Below are positions 36,669 through 49,400 of a stretch of DNA of 64,000 nucleotides, in pieces. The translations under genes and the position numbers were made by a program. How positions within the stretch are numbered: the first letter of the stretch is position 1; every line of letters starts with the position of its first letter. The notes beneath the pieces are model-generated. The model had not been told where the DNA came from. It searched no databases and worked only from the letters and a program-made list of their open reading frames with translations. This stretch comes from Diplosphaera chodatii. Taxonomy: Eukaryota; Chlorophyta; Trebouxiophyceae; Prasiolales; Stichococcaceae. The DNA is taken from the NCBI GenBank assembly GCA_032358165.1, contig JAALGY010000021.1:1736001-1800000 (forward strand). Reading direction: 5' to 3'.

Positions 36669-39600
36669 ATGTCAGCAGGTGGTGTGCAATCGGCAGCGAT
36701 GGTGACGGCGAAGTCCCACAGCTGCAATCAGCGCTGCCTCGTGGCAACAGGCCTACTGCTGCTGGCGCTGACATGTCAGCTGCTGCCTGCGGCGGCGTCC
36801 ATTGCCATCAGCAGCGCTGCAAGGCACCCGGTGGAAGGAGGACGCAGGTTTGCAGCACTACCTGCAAGAAAATCGCTCTGGACGCGCAGCGCAGCCACTA
36901 GGTGGCAGGAAGCCGTCAAACGGCAGCCGGGAGGGGCGGCTGCCGTCACTGACTCTGCTGTCAGGACGACTGCCAGCGGCGCAGGGCGGAGGCTGTCGAA
37001 CGACCTGGCAGCAGCTCCACCCGGAGGTATATACCTTTAAAGCTGCCCGATCAAGCGAAGTATGGTCTGTTCACGGTTACAGCAGCAATGAGTGTGCGGT
37101 AGGGTGCCGGAGTCGGTGTGTGTGCAGACGAGTCTGCATGAGCTGATGCAGCGGTGGGCATCCCTGACATTGCATGCATCGTCTCGCAGCGTCACCAGGC
37201 TGAGGACAGGGCTCAGATGTCTGGCCTGTCTATGCAGGACCTTCCACGGGGTCTTTCAGCCCGCCAGCAAGCGTCTTCCTGAGACCGGGTGAACTGCCAG
37301 CCAGCCACTGGATCCCGATATTCAGCTTCACCTACAGAGTACGCCTGCAGCTGCCGTGTTGACACTTACTTGCATCCAGACCGCCTTTTGTCACATGCGA
37401 TTCTGCATGCGGGATAGCAGCACAGATGCTGTGGAGTGATGACGGTTGTGGACAGTGTGGCATGCTGCCGTGCAGGTGTCTGGCCCATCGATGCACCCTC
37501 TCACGCCCAGTCGACGGGCAGCCATTATACGCACCTTCCACTCGGCATACGGGCTGTTCGACTTCGAGATCAGCGTGAAGGTCATCCCCGCCAGGCCCGC
37601 TCCAGTGTTTCCGCTGGTAGCACGCTCCTCTCCAGGTAAGCGGCCGTATGCTGACAACATGCATGCTGTGCCTTTGAGGCGGCAAACTTTACCACCAGCC
37701 CTTCATCAGCCGCGTCGTTTGCCACTCTATCCATGCGACGCGCTCCGTACAGTTGAACCACGATTGTGCTCTGCCCAGGACGCTCAGCACTACCGCCGCC
37801 GGCGAAGGCGGCAAAGGGGCCCAGGCGGCTGCTGGAGTCCACTGCGCAACTCCACAGCACCAGCCCTTCGCAGCACCACGCGGTGCGCTTACAGCGGCTG
37901 TGTGCCCGGGCAGGCCTTGCTATTGGGCCTGACAACTACGATGTGGCCATACATGAACAATCAGGCGCCAGCTCTGGCGCACACTGCATCTATGTGCATT
38001 GCCAGCATCAATGTAGCAGGCACCGCTTCCCCTGCGGCACCCTGCAGGTGGATGCGGTCGTGGTGGGCGGCTTCACGGCATCTTCCACCTTCCGGGGCCT
38101 GTCGGTGCAGACCCTGGCCGAACAGAGGGGCATCCTGCAGGACGCCGTCGACACGATCGGCATCAACGTGCGCACCAGCTGCCTGCACTGTGTGGCACAC
38201 TGAAATGCCAATGGAAGGGCGCTTCATCCAGTTGCAGATGAAGCCTATTGCTGGGGTGGTGACTCGCACATGGGGTGCTGCAGGCCAACATTCTGGCGAC
38301 ATCACTGAACAGCCGACCGCAGATCAACCACAATGTGCAAACCCTGATGGCTCGTGTGGCGGCATACTCGACATTCCTCAACATCTCGACCTACATCGTG
38401 CTTCTGGAGGTCAGCACATGTAGTTTCGACAACATGAAATCGCACACAGCCCGGCAGGTTTGTGCAGCATTCTGTAGTACCTGCGCCCAGCTGGCACCGC
38501 CTGCATCGTGACATGAGGCGCATGGTCATCACCACTCCGTGCGTCTCCTTGCTACAGTTTGACGGGGTGGCGCCGCCGTCCGTCACCCAGCAGACAGCAC
38601 TGGAGCTCGCCATTGCCGACGTCACGCCCAAGGTGTTCACCTGCGGCATGCTGCAAGTCAACACCACCGCGGGCAGCAGGAGCGGCGTCGTCACGGTGGT
38701 CGTCAACACCGCGCACCGCTCGGGCACGTACCCAGTCGAGGTGTGCTGCTCAGCCTGCAGCCGGCCATCCAGCTGTTCTGCTGCCTATTCGCTTGCAATG
38801 TACCTGCTCTAGGTGCACAGCCAATTGGTGTAACCAGCTACACATGGCCCTACTACCGCACGGTGCCTGCATCGCACGAAGCTGCAAGCAGGTCCGCACT
38901 TTCAAGCGCAGCTGCTGAAGGCTGTTACAAGCTGCGCTGCGTTGTGTGCCACAACAGGTGTACAGGGCACTGCTGCAGTTGCACCTGGCAAACCAGACGG
39001 CACAGCTGGGCTGGGATGTAGCACTGCGGGTGAAGGTGGAGGCCGCCCCGATCCCCGCTGCATTTGGCAGGGTGGGTGTCAGAGGTTGGACATCACTTGT
39101 GACAACAGTGTGCGTGTGATGACGCCGCACCTGTCAGCATCCTTGTATCACAATGACATAGCACATGTGCTGCAGATCTTCTGGGTGTCGTTGCTCAGCT
39201 GAGTCTTTCCTTGCACAAACCAAAGCAGGCTGTGAGACGTGATATATACTGCAGCTATGCCATTCTGACTGCAGGGACACCCAGGCGCTTCAAACAACAC
39301 ATTCAGATCCCAGTCGTTGAGGTGCGATGCTGATGAGGTTGAGGTCCCTGCCCTTGGCCTGTCAGAACTCTGCAGCATGGACAGTGCTAGACCAGTGTCT
39401 CTACTGAATGACATACAACCTCCACACAAGTCTTTGCATGGCCACGTAATCACTGTTTTCCAAAGCAACGTGTGCTCGTCCCGGCTGCAGTGACGTTGGC
39501 ATCGTCATTGACCCGATCATTGGCAGCAGCGACGTCGACTCCCACACTCTGTCGCCAGCTGCAATTGCTGGGATAGTGGTGGCATGCGTTGTCATGCTGC

Positions 39601-42364
39601 TGTCCGTCGGAGCTCTGTATGGTGAGCTTGCTTTCGTGACGTTGAAGTGCAGAACGGCTACCAGGGCATTGCTTCTAAGAGCTGAAGTGTGCAGCGGCTG
39701 AGCACAGCACAAGACAGCCTTCCGCAGGCACAACTGGGGTGAAGGGCATTGCACCCGAGCTGAGTACTTAGGGTTGGTGTACTCTTCAATGTGCTGCAGC
39801 GGTGGCGGCAAGGCACGAACGCCGCAGGCGGCTGCACGATGGCAGCAGCGACAGCAGTGAAAGCGACAGCGGGCTTGGCGGGTTTGATGACAAGCTGCAG
39901 GGTCAGCACAGGCTCTGGCTGCACTCACAAATCTATCGTGCACACCCAGAACATGCATAGTTGGCATGCTGCACTGCACCGTCGAACGCTTGTGCAACCA
40001 CTGGTGACTGACAGCATACCCATATGCGCTGTGTAGGCTTTCTGATCGCGCCAGAGGAGATCGAAGTATGCACCCGGGGAGATGGCACCGAGTGGCTGCT
40101 GGTGGGCACAGCTGCCTAGCGCCTGCAGTCAATGCCTTCACACTGATGGATGACACGCACAAAACTTTGGAGACTTATTACCACGGTGTCTACAAACACC
40201 ATGCGTTCAAGGGTCCGCGCTTTGGAAACACTGTGGGATGCCTGACAAATCCAGCAAAGCTATGTAACGCAGGCAAAGACTCCGTATGGTCAAGTGCTGC
40301 GAGGCGTCCGTGGCGGCGTTCAGGACGTGGCCGTGAAGCGCCTGCTGTGCACCGCCAACGCCCAAGACATCGCGAAGCTTATCGAGGTGCAGCTGGTGGC
40401 ACACCTGCCTGTGTGCCCTGGAGGGGCTCCTGCCCGTGCACACGTGCCTGCTGTCAGTGAGGCACACACGGCTGACATGAGGGTCGGGAGCCTGGCAGGT
40501 TGACGGGTCAAAATCAGTGCACCGACCTGAGCATGCCCCTACGCAGGAAGTGGGCATGCTGAAGGGGCTGAACTACGACCGCAACATCGTGCAGTTCTAC
40601 GGTGCCTGCATCCGGCAGGGCGGCGACCCGCTGCTCATCACGGAGTACATGGAGGGTGAGTTGGTGCAGCGCTGAATTGTGTGATGAAGTATGCCATAGC
40701 ATGACTGCCGCCTGAGTCGGTAATCGTGCTGGAGTTTGCATGCAGATGGGCACCCCAGCTTGAGCTGCTGAGCGGCAGCAGGCATGTGAGACTTGCACCC
40801 TGAGGCGATGCTGAAGCCCTGTACCATGTGATCTGCAGGCGGCGATCTGGGCACGGCAATCGAGAACGATGACACAGGGGAGCTGCGCTGGTACTCACGT
40901 GGCCATCGCATCGCGCTTGATGTCGCTCGAGGCCTTTACTTCCTGCACTCTCACGATGTAAGCGAGAGTGCAACGACACTGCATGATGACGTTACGCAGC
41001 TTGCTTTGCATTGACATGACGTAACCCTGCGAATGATGATGCTGCACCGTGCAGCTTCAGCTGCGCATGATGCCAGTCTTGCGATCCTACATGCTGCCGG
41101 CAGGGCACACCCGTCGCACAGCATGCGCCTGGTGTTCTGCAGGTGCAGCACGGCGCTCTGCATTCGTCCTGTGTACTGCTGACCACCGGACTGCAGGCAA
41201 AGATCAGCGATGTCGGCCTCTCACGGCTGGCTGAAACAATGATGACCAAGCCCGAAGGGAGAGATAGCTGTGAGGCCGCCCTACACTGCGTCTGCAGCCA
41301 CTAACCCTGCTGCACGATGTCTTGATCGCCGTTGACAACGGTCCTTAAGATCGGCACCTCGTGTTGCTGGGTCTGCAGCTCTGCACTAACACGTGAGCAT
41401 GCAGCGCTGCAAGCGAATTGTCAATACATGTACCGTTCTGTGTGCGGATTTGTTGCAGGGGATGGCTTTTCCATCTTTTTTGCACCCGAGACGGCGGACA
41501 GAAACAGGGGCACCTGGCGCACTGTTGTCGAGGACCACGGGCTTCCTGGAGACATCTTCAGGTGTGACCCCATATGCAGCTAGCCCCATTAGCTCCTGAG
41601 ACACTCCCCATTGCCGTCCTGTCACGGGGCGTCTTGCCAATCATGGCATGCTGGCAGCATGTGCCCTGTCTGCCACAAGCTGCCCATCAGAAGAAGCCGG
41701 TCATGAGAAAAATGTGCCACTGCGTCCTGTCATGCAGCTTTGGCGTGGTGCTGCTGGAGATCGTGACAGGTATCCTGCCTAAGGCCAGGGGCCAGATGCC
41801 GCCGCCGCTGGTGCCCGACGAGTGCCCAGCAGACGTGTGGCAGCTGATCCAGTCGTGCATCGCCGCTGACCCTGAAGCGCGCCCCACTGCCAAGGTGTGC
41901 TGAGCCCCACAAGCGGCAGTGCATTCCACCCTGCTTGTAGATAAGACCATGTCTGCCACTCGAACATCCAGCGGCTTCAGTTTTCAAAACGCCGATGTGC
42001 GCCTGCTTTGTCGAAGTGAGGCAGATGGCGTGCTGACATCACAGGTCCTGCTTGTGAGTGTGTCACATGGCAGCGGTGCAGGGTATGTCTGGTGCAGTGC
42101 TCGCACAAATATGCCGATTTCGACATCAACGCAGGGGTTTTGTGGTTGTGACATTGACTCGGTCGACTGCAGGTGTGCTTCGACACGCTGCGGGCGTCAG
42201 TCGAGGCGTCTGTGGCAGAGGGGACCATCATGCTGGCGGCGTCAGTGCGGGAGTACGAGCCGCGTCGATCGACGGCCCTGCAGCCCGGCAGGTCGGTTGC
42301 ACGCAGGAGCGCCACAGCGACGGCGACCGGCAGCAGCCTGAACAGTGCGTCTCCTGCTGTGTGA
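36669..42364 (+). CDS. Receptor-like protein with degenerate (pseudo)kinase domain
   Basis: The start gives a hydrophobic signal peptide (LVATGLLLLALTCQLLPAAA); a Met 11 codons later also works. The ectodomain has repeated alpha/beta-like units: SVRTFHSAYG-type strands near 37500, VVVGGFTASSTFRGLSVQTL (38060), ALELAIADVTPKVFTCG (38600) and ALLQLHLANQTAQLGWDVAL (38970). Exon 39491-39621 ends with a TM helix, AAIAGIVVACVVMLLSVGAL. Inside, EIEVCTRGDGTEW precedes the kinase fold: PYGQVLRGVRGGVQDVAVKR, helix-C EVGMLKGLNYDRNIVQFYG, LLITEYMEGGDLG, then LHSHD-VQHGALHSSCVLL, AKISDVGLSR, APET, SFGVVLLEIVTG and DPEARPTAK. The catalytic loop has Ala where Asp is essential and Cys in place of Asn, while the ATP-binding Lys and the Asp of DVG remain. 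A pseudokinase is therefore predicted. The stop at 42362 overlaps a GTGAGC donor, so the gene may continue into the next feature. Confidence 0.8.
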
Positions 42365-43064
42365 GCGATCGTGGACTGGTGTGTGTGTATAGAGCATGGT
42401 GCAACACAAATGGCAGTTTCGGCGGGGGCATCGGCAGTGGCGGCAGAGCCTGGTGCTGTAGAAGCAAGCTGTGCACCGCGGCACTGGCCGAGAGTCAGAG
42501 CTGCTGTGGACGGCAGGGCGACCACACCAGCCCCCAGCATCTGCTCAATGCGGCCAACTGCGGAACCCTGTGAACGACGATGTGCACTGCACACAGGCGC
42601 TGGCAGCTCACAGGCGGACACAGCTGAGGAAGCTGGCACGACTTCCACCGGTGACAGGGTTGCCTTGGCCATGGCGCGATCGCAGTCTTGCGCTCTGCCA
42701 GGTGTGGCTGAGAACTTGCACCATGTGTCTGTTTACCTGTGGGAATACCTGGATGGTTGGGGTCATCAGGATTGGATGGCTGATAGGGTAGCCAGCCGGA
42801 ACAACCCTGAGTGGACCCACCTGCGTGTAGATATGGGCACATGCAGCACCCGAACGGGCAGCGCTCGAACGGTCTCGGCGCGCAGTACTGGCAACAGCGA
42901 CAGGCGTGGCAGCAAGGTGCATGACCATCCTGCATCAACCCTTGCCACGTAGTTGTTGAAGACATGGTGAACACTGCAGCAGCCGCGATCGCACAGCGGC
43001 AATGCCCAGCACATTGTGCATCGGGCGCGGCTTGTCCTGTGACACCCAGAGCTCGATTGTGCAG
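42365..43064. other. Stretch between kinase stop and repeat-bearing exon
   Basis: This is either an intergenic region or introns and exons linking the receptor kinase to the repeat-bearing region. Several overlapping frames are open on both strands but none has clear coding character. The acceptor at 43064 (GTGCAG) supports an exon beginning at 43065 that was spliced from something upstream. Confidence 0.4.
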
Positions 43065-44758
43065 GTTATGCGTCTTGCGGCGGGAGCAGCAGTTCGGGAG
43101 GAGCTGCTCACGCACCTCAACGCGAGCCGGCCCCACATGCGGAGCACCAGCAGCAACGGCGACGCAGTCGGCAGCACAGGCGGCGGGGGCGGCGGCACAG
43201 GCGGCAGCACCCGCGGCGGCAGCACCGGCGGCGGCGGCGGCACCGGCAACAGCACTGACCGTGGTGGCGGTACCGGCGGCAGTAATTACCTGGCGGCTGC
43301 CGCACACAAGGTCCCCCAGCCGATCAGGACACCGTCGCGCACGAGCAGCTGGAAGGGCTGCCCGCCGCTGCCGGCTGCCGCTGCCGACATCGAGCTGCAG
43401 CAGCGGCTGCCGTCAGATACGACAACGCCTGACGCCGCCAACATGTATGGTGCCTTCGCGGCTGAGAGTCCGGCTGCCGCTGTGGACAGGGAGCAGCAGC
43501 AGCGGCTGCCGTCAGAAACGTCAACGCCTGACGCCGCCAACATGTATGGCGCCTTTGCAGCGGAGAGTCCGGCTGCCGCTGTGGATGTGGAGGTGCAGCA
43601 GCGGCTGCCGTCAGAACCATCAACGCCTGACGCCGCCAACATGTATGGTGCCTTCGCAGCCGAGAGTCCAGTGGCCCCCGGCACAGCGTCGTCCGCGTCA
43701 CAGCGGCCATGCAGCACGCTGCTGACGGCGTCAGCAGACGGCGCCAGCATGTACGGCGTCTACGAGGATGCCGTCTGGTCCCTCACAACCGGTGACGTTG
43801 GCACCACTGAAGCTGCCACTGTCGGGGCAGCAACCCCCAGCAGCGCTGACCCAAAGCGTGCCAGTCCCTTTGCAGTCGCTGCCGAGCAGCGGCAGAATGG
43901 AGGTCTGGAGGATTGGCAGGCAGTGCAGACCGCCAGCATAGAGCAAGCGGCTGGCCTCCTGGGCAGCAGTGCCGCTGCACTGCCGGTGGTTTGCAATCTT
44001 GAGACCAACGACAGCGCATACGAACGCCAGGGGGCTGGGTGTGTCAATGGGCAGGATCTGGCGCCGCCTGTGTTGGCACGCCAATCAGCCGAGTCGAAGA
44101 GCCGGAGGGCATCAGTGTTCAGCGAGTACTACTCGCCATGCAGGTCTGTCGCCTTCCATGTATGTGCACTTCGAATTATCCCACCAGCAGAAGCACTTGT
44201 GAGCAATTTTATGCTTGCTGGCTATGGTCTTCTCGTGCATCCTGTTTGCTACTGGTTCGTTCGACACCTGGAAGTTATAAAGCCTGTTTGCATTGCTGTG
44301 TGTGTGCTGTCCGCTGCAGGTCACGGTACGGCAGTAACAGCGGTGGCACCTTGGCAGCTGGCCGTTTTGGGTGGGTGGATCCTGATGCCCTCAATGTAGA
44401 CGCTGAAAAGGTGCGCACCGCTGCATCGTGATAGACAGCATGCACCCATGCATGCTGTGCTTGTCGTTACTACATAACACAAGCAATGCTCGCACCATCG
44501 TTCTGCTCCCGTGAAAACTGTTGTTGCAGGGTTGCACGACAACGTGGGTTGCCACTATTGAGACTGCGTGTCTGTGTGCGTACGTTGCAGCTGGCCGCCG
44601 AAGCTGCTGAACTCCAGGACTTCGCTCGTACCTCTCAGGCAGCATCGTATGCAGGATACAAGTGCAGCTCATTCTATGCCCGCAGCGGTCACAGTGACCA
44701 GAGGTATGAGGAGCTATGCAGTGTCGACGTGTGTAGGGTTTACAAATCTCATGGTTGA
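43065..44758 (+). CDS. Low-complexity protein or kinase C-terminal extension with 33-residue repeats
   Basis: Three exons join in consistent phase: 43065-44143, 44320-44410 and 44591-44758 (TGA). The first begins VMRLAAGAAVREELLTHLN, then a Gly/Ser/Thr-rich run, then three copies of a 33-residue unit, then a variant ASMYGVYED. The end is Ala-rich and helical (LAAEAAELQDFARTSQ) followed by KCSSFYARSGHSD. No known domain is recognised. Because it starts at an acceptor and the preceding kinase stop sits on a donor, it may be the disordered C-terminal tail of the receptor-like protein; alternatively it is a separate gene whose start lies between 42365 and 43064. An in-frame ATG at 43002 upstream of the acceptor would allow an unspliced start. 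Confidence 0.5.
43401..43697 (+). repeat. Three tandem 99-bp units encoding a 33-residue repeat
   Basis: Units begin at 43401, 43500 and 43599, exactly 99 bases apart. Each encodes QRLPS, then T/S-rich TPDAANMYGAFAAESP, then a variable linker. The third copy diverges after AAESP, and a looser fourth motif (GASMYGVYED) follows near 43745. High nucleotide identity between copies suggests recent duplication. The invariant ANMYGAF core suggests a short binding motif. Confidence 0.9.
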
Positions 44759-46479
44759 GAGATCAAAATACATGATGAGTGTCACCTTGTGCCCTGCGAT
44801 GGCTGCTGTCCTGCAACAATGTTGAAACAGCACCTGAATTCTTCATGGTGGTAGACTGCTTGCACTGCAGCGCCCACAGCCAGGCGAATAGCGGCAGCTT
44901 CAATCCAGCTGCGCGTGCCAGTGTCGCGAGGCGCTCCGCAAGTTGGAGCCATGACACTCTGAGACTGTGTGCTACGAACGGAGACCTGCATGAGCAACCC
45001 AGGGCGGAGGCTTGCGAACAGGTGCCACTGTGATGGCAGCAGCCAACATTGGCCGACTGCGTTGTCACCCTGTCGACTCATGCTGATCATGTTGGATCTA
45101 CCCCGTTTAATGTGCAATGGTCCCTTCATGCTTCGCAGGACGATCAATTGGTCCAGCGACCGGCATCGCCAGATCGACCGCTGCACCTGGACCTGTACGC
45201 CACCTTTGCTGATCCAGTTCCGAGCGGAGAAGATGCAGCAGAGGAGATGCACACTTCTGGCAAATTCAGTGCAGCATAGCGTGACGATTGACAGAGCAGA
45301 AGCGGCAGCAGCAACAGCAGCAGCAAACGGAACAACAGAAGCCAATGCGATGTGGTGTCTGCTGGCAAGACATACCTGGCATGTTGTGATGTGACAGACT
45401 ACAACAAGCGCTTCAGATGCAGTCTTCGTCGTAGCACAGTGCAGTGCACAAACCAGCAGCTTGCTGCGATGCGCACTTGCAATGTTCGGTGATCTACAGG
45501 CGTGTGTCACCATGCATGTGAATCATCCATCTTCTGCAGTTCATGCAGTGCTACACTGATTTCACTACGTATGGGCATGCACCCGCTGCACATTTATGAC
45601 ACATCGAATAGTCAGCTTGCATTGCATGCTGGTCGAAGCAGCGCCAGCTCCTGCATCATGCATACATGTGGAAGTTTGACACCCCTGCGTGATCGATCGG
45701 ACCTGGGCGAGACTGCTGATCGTGCACAGCAGCTTGCACCTACCGACCACGTCAGTACATTGTGGGTCGGCTGCCACCAAGGGCCTTGCTCCGACCCTGC
45801 CGATGATAGTCATATCTAGTCACACGAGTGTGCACAATTAGTGCAGGGTGACACATTAGGGTCGACGTAAGATCTGGGTGACCGAGATGATGATGATGCT
45901 GTTGGTGTGCAATCCGATTGATCAGTGCCAGTACAGTACCAGTAGTAGGGGTAGGCGGTTGTGAGGGAAGTGTGCAAGGACAGGATGTCGTCTGAACTTG
46001 CGCACAGCAGTACCTGAAGTCGTGCAGATGCCCATAGTCGTCGTCAGCGCACGCGCAAGCTGCGAGCAACTGGTGTGTCATCCGGAGATGCGCTAGGTTT
46101 TGGGGTTCGGCAGAAGGGGTGGACGTAATCGTCGCGCGGCTCTCGCGTCCGGCGTTCCGCCAACCGGTCGAGACACCGCAAACAAAGCTTCAAATGTCAC
46201 ACTGCCGGAGGTAATCCAGTCACCTTTGAGGCGAGCACACGTGGCAGGGAATGCGATGCCCTGTTTGCTGTCAGCCTTTGTCACGAAAACAATTCCAGGC
46301 ACTCGCAGGTTCTAATGATGCAGGGCTGGCCACGCAAGTCGTGAGCCCTCATATATGCGGCGATATCGCAGTAGCGCTCAGCAGCTCAGCAGTCAGCTGA
46401 GCGATTTTGGTTTGCTGGTGTCCTGCGGGTGCGTAGCTAGGTTCAGGGGCAGCCAGTGACGCAGCGCACTGCGCACAGC
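44759..46479. other. Intergenic region upstream of SBP factor 2
   Basis: About 1.7 kb with no supported gene. Open frames on both strands are short or of non-coding composition; the longest minus-strand frame (44782-45513) was rejected. A TATATA-like sequence near 46352, about 130 bases before the SBP factor 2 start codon, is a possible core promoter element. Confidence 0.4.
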
Positions 46480-49400
46480 ATGGCGGGAAACGACGACGAC
46501 TACATGCCCGATGGGGATGCCGTGGGCATCGTGGCCAAGCCGTGCAAGGTGACTCTGCAGGGCGACTGCAGGCTGCATTACCCGACTCTTCACTGCTGAG
46601 CACAGGGTGTCCTGCGCCCCAGGAGGGCAGCAGCCCCTCTACGCAGTCCGCTCGGCAGCAGACTTGCTGAGCCCTACGTTACCGCTTAGGCAAAGCACCG
46701 GCTTTCGCGTGGCACATATTCCACATGCCTGCCTGCGGAGGCTAGCCTTGCCTGAAAGCAAGGCTAGCCTCCGTGCCGCCAGGCTCGAGGGAGGACGATT
46801 CAGATGCGTAATTGGCGCGACAGGGCAGACAAATCTCGCCTGCAGGTGGACGAGTGCACCTCGCAGCTTGAAAACGAGAAGCTGTTCTACAAACGTGCGC
46901 GGTGCTGCTCCCATCACGCGCGGCAGCTGCAGGTGATGACTCTCTCACCTGCGCCTGCGGCAGTCGTCTACAATGGCATCCTAGCTTAGGAGTGCCAGCT
47001 GAGCAAATTGGAACTCTCGTGTGAGCTGATATACAGTGCACAAGGACAAGCAATCTTGATTGTGCTGATCAACTAAAAAGTGATGTGCGGCAACAGGTCA
47101 TGGTCGAGGGGCAGGAGCGCCGCTTCTGCCAGCAGTGCTGCGGTTTCCACAGGCTGTCCGCCTTTGACGGCACCCGCAGGTAGTACTTCAACGCTATGTG
47201 AAAAAGTGTCAGAGCAAGTCCCAGCTGGTCCACATGATCACGAACACCTGCGGATGTGTGCAGTCGAGCATGTGCCAGCCAGCAGACCAGCAGTGCACAC
47301 CTTCTGCTTGCAGGAGCTGCCGCGTGCGCCTGGAGGCTCACAATGAGCGGCAGCGAAAGCGCTGGTCGGACACTGGCGGCAGCCGGCGCCGGCCACAGAT
47401 GGGCGCAAGCAATGACCTGTTTGACGGCTGCCCACCTCAGCAGCCGACGGCGCAGTCGCCGCTGAAGCCACAGCCCCGGCACAATGCATCCCATGCCGCT
47501 GCTCCTTCGCCTGCGAGCCTGGCGCAGGCTGCTGTTGCGGCGTTGTTTGGCCAGCCCCCATCTGCACTGCCTTTGCCACCCCCCGTCATCATGCCGGGGC
47601 AGGTGGGCAGCACCAGTCTGCCGATCTCGTCATTTGTGATCACCGTGGGCCTGTACACTGCCATGCTTGCCAGCCACTTCGGCTGCACTTGCCCCTCATG
47701 TAGCAGCAGCCCGGTGCCCGAATGCTCAAGGAGTCGTGTTCCGCGAGATGACAGTCTGTGCCTGTGCAGTCGCTGACAGGCGTGCAGCAGTGCAGCCCCG
47801 CGCTGTTCCCCTGGCCCGCAAATCCCTCTGCCGCCAGCAGCGTGCCGCTGCCCCAGGTGCCAGCCAGCGGCGGTGCGCCCGCAGCTGGAGAGGGCGGGCT
47901 GCAGCAAGGGCAGCAGCACGCCGCCGGAGTGCACCGCATCCTGCGCTCAAACTCGGCTGAGGTCCGCATCCGCGGGCTCGGACCAAACAGCAATGGTAAG
48001 GCCAGTGCCTGTGCCGGCGCTCTTATGTTGCTGGAGTTCTGTCTGTGGTCAGAGATGCAGGAAATGCATGTGTTCACCTGACGCAGTTGCGATCCGGCAA
48101 TCTCAAGCCTCTGACCGAGTTAGCATTTGAGGAAACCACATGTCAAATAGCCTAGATGCCCGGCCGCTGATGGGGCTGTCAAGTCGTGCTGCCGCTGAAG
48201 CACTAGCAGCACAGAGTGCGTTTGGCATGCTGGTGCTGCAGATGCAGCACATACATGGAGTGCCGCTGGCATGCCAGATCATTCGCACCAGCAAGCCGCC
48301 GCCTCCACCGCCCTCTTTGTCGCCAACCGGTCCTACAGCCTTGGCAGCACACTGCCACCTGCGGAGAGCGGCGCGAGCCTGCCGAGGGGCGGCGACTCCG
48401 AGGTCGACAGGCTGCTGGGCAGGAGCGAGGGGGTACTTGAGGTGTGAGCCCTGTCTCTTGATGGGGCGTACGCAACTGCCCTGCTCCTGTGGCTGCATGC
48501 AAGACCACCAGCTGCGCCCTGCATCAAAGAGCAAGCGCTTGTGACTTCACAGTATGATGGAGTCCCGGCCTCGAGCTTCCTAAGATACGTATAGTGCATG
48601 TGTCCTGCAGACAACAGAGTGGGGCCAATCCGGCTCGTCGCTGGCAACAGCGCAGAGGTCCACCAGCATCGAGAGTGCAGGCACCAGTGCCGTCAAGTGC
48701 GTCCCGTTGTGGTGAACTGCAGTAACAGAGTTTGCAAATAAATGCTGAACGACAATTCTGTCAGATGAAGGGTTGGGCGCTGTCCATGTTGTTGCACCGC
48801 ATCATGCTCATGAGCTGGCCCGGATAGTGTGATTCCGTTCATGTGGCATCTGCAAGCGTGTCCACATGCACATCGCCTATGGTGTGTCAGCTGCATTGTG
48901 GGCGGCGCCGGCAGCGGACTGCGCCTGCGGAGCTGGAGCGCCACTGCACTGGAGCTGGACAGCTGGAAGGCGTCCGACGATGCGATGACCGACCTGGAGG
49001 TGGCCGAGCTCGGCCTGGAGAACGAGACCGAGGCGCTCGCCTTTGCTGAGCAGGTGCTGCTGCTGAGGGGCCCACAAGCCACGATTGATACTTTGCATGT
49101 GCACCTCAGACTACTCTCGCTGTTTCCACAGCAGCAGCACTACCCTGTAAGAAAAGGAGAGCATCTGACAGACAGATTGCGCTTCTCACATTCTGATGTG
49201 AAAGTGCCAGCACTGTTGAGCTTGGTGTTTTGCGCTCAGCTACATGCCTTGCTGCACATTGCAGGCGCCGGTCCCTCTGGTGCGGGCGCAGCAGCTGATG
49301 GGGCTGCACCTGCCGGCCCACCGCCGGCCACGATTCTCCTACAGGGCCACCGGCGGCGCCCGGGAGCGCCGGTCCCTGGACGCCTGCTTCGCTCGCAGGA

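Noticed and set aside
41208..41216. DVG instead of DFG as extra evidence of kinase death
   Set aside because: The metal-binding Asp is still present and, from memory, Phe-to-Val is seen in other algal TKL kinases; only the catalytic-loop changes are used for the pseudokinase call.
44782..45513. 243-codon minus-strand ORF
   Set aside because: No domain, unusual Cys/His/Ser-rich composition, no exon partners, and lower GC than real genes here; regarded as chance.
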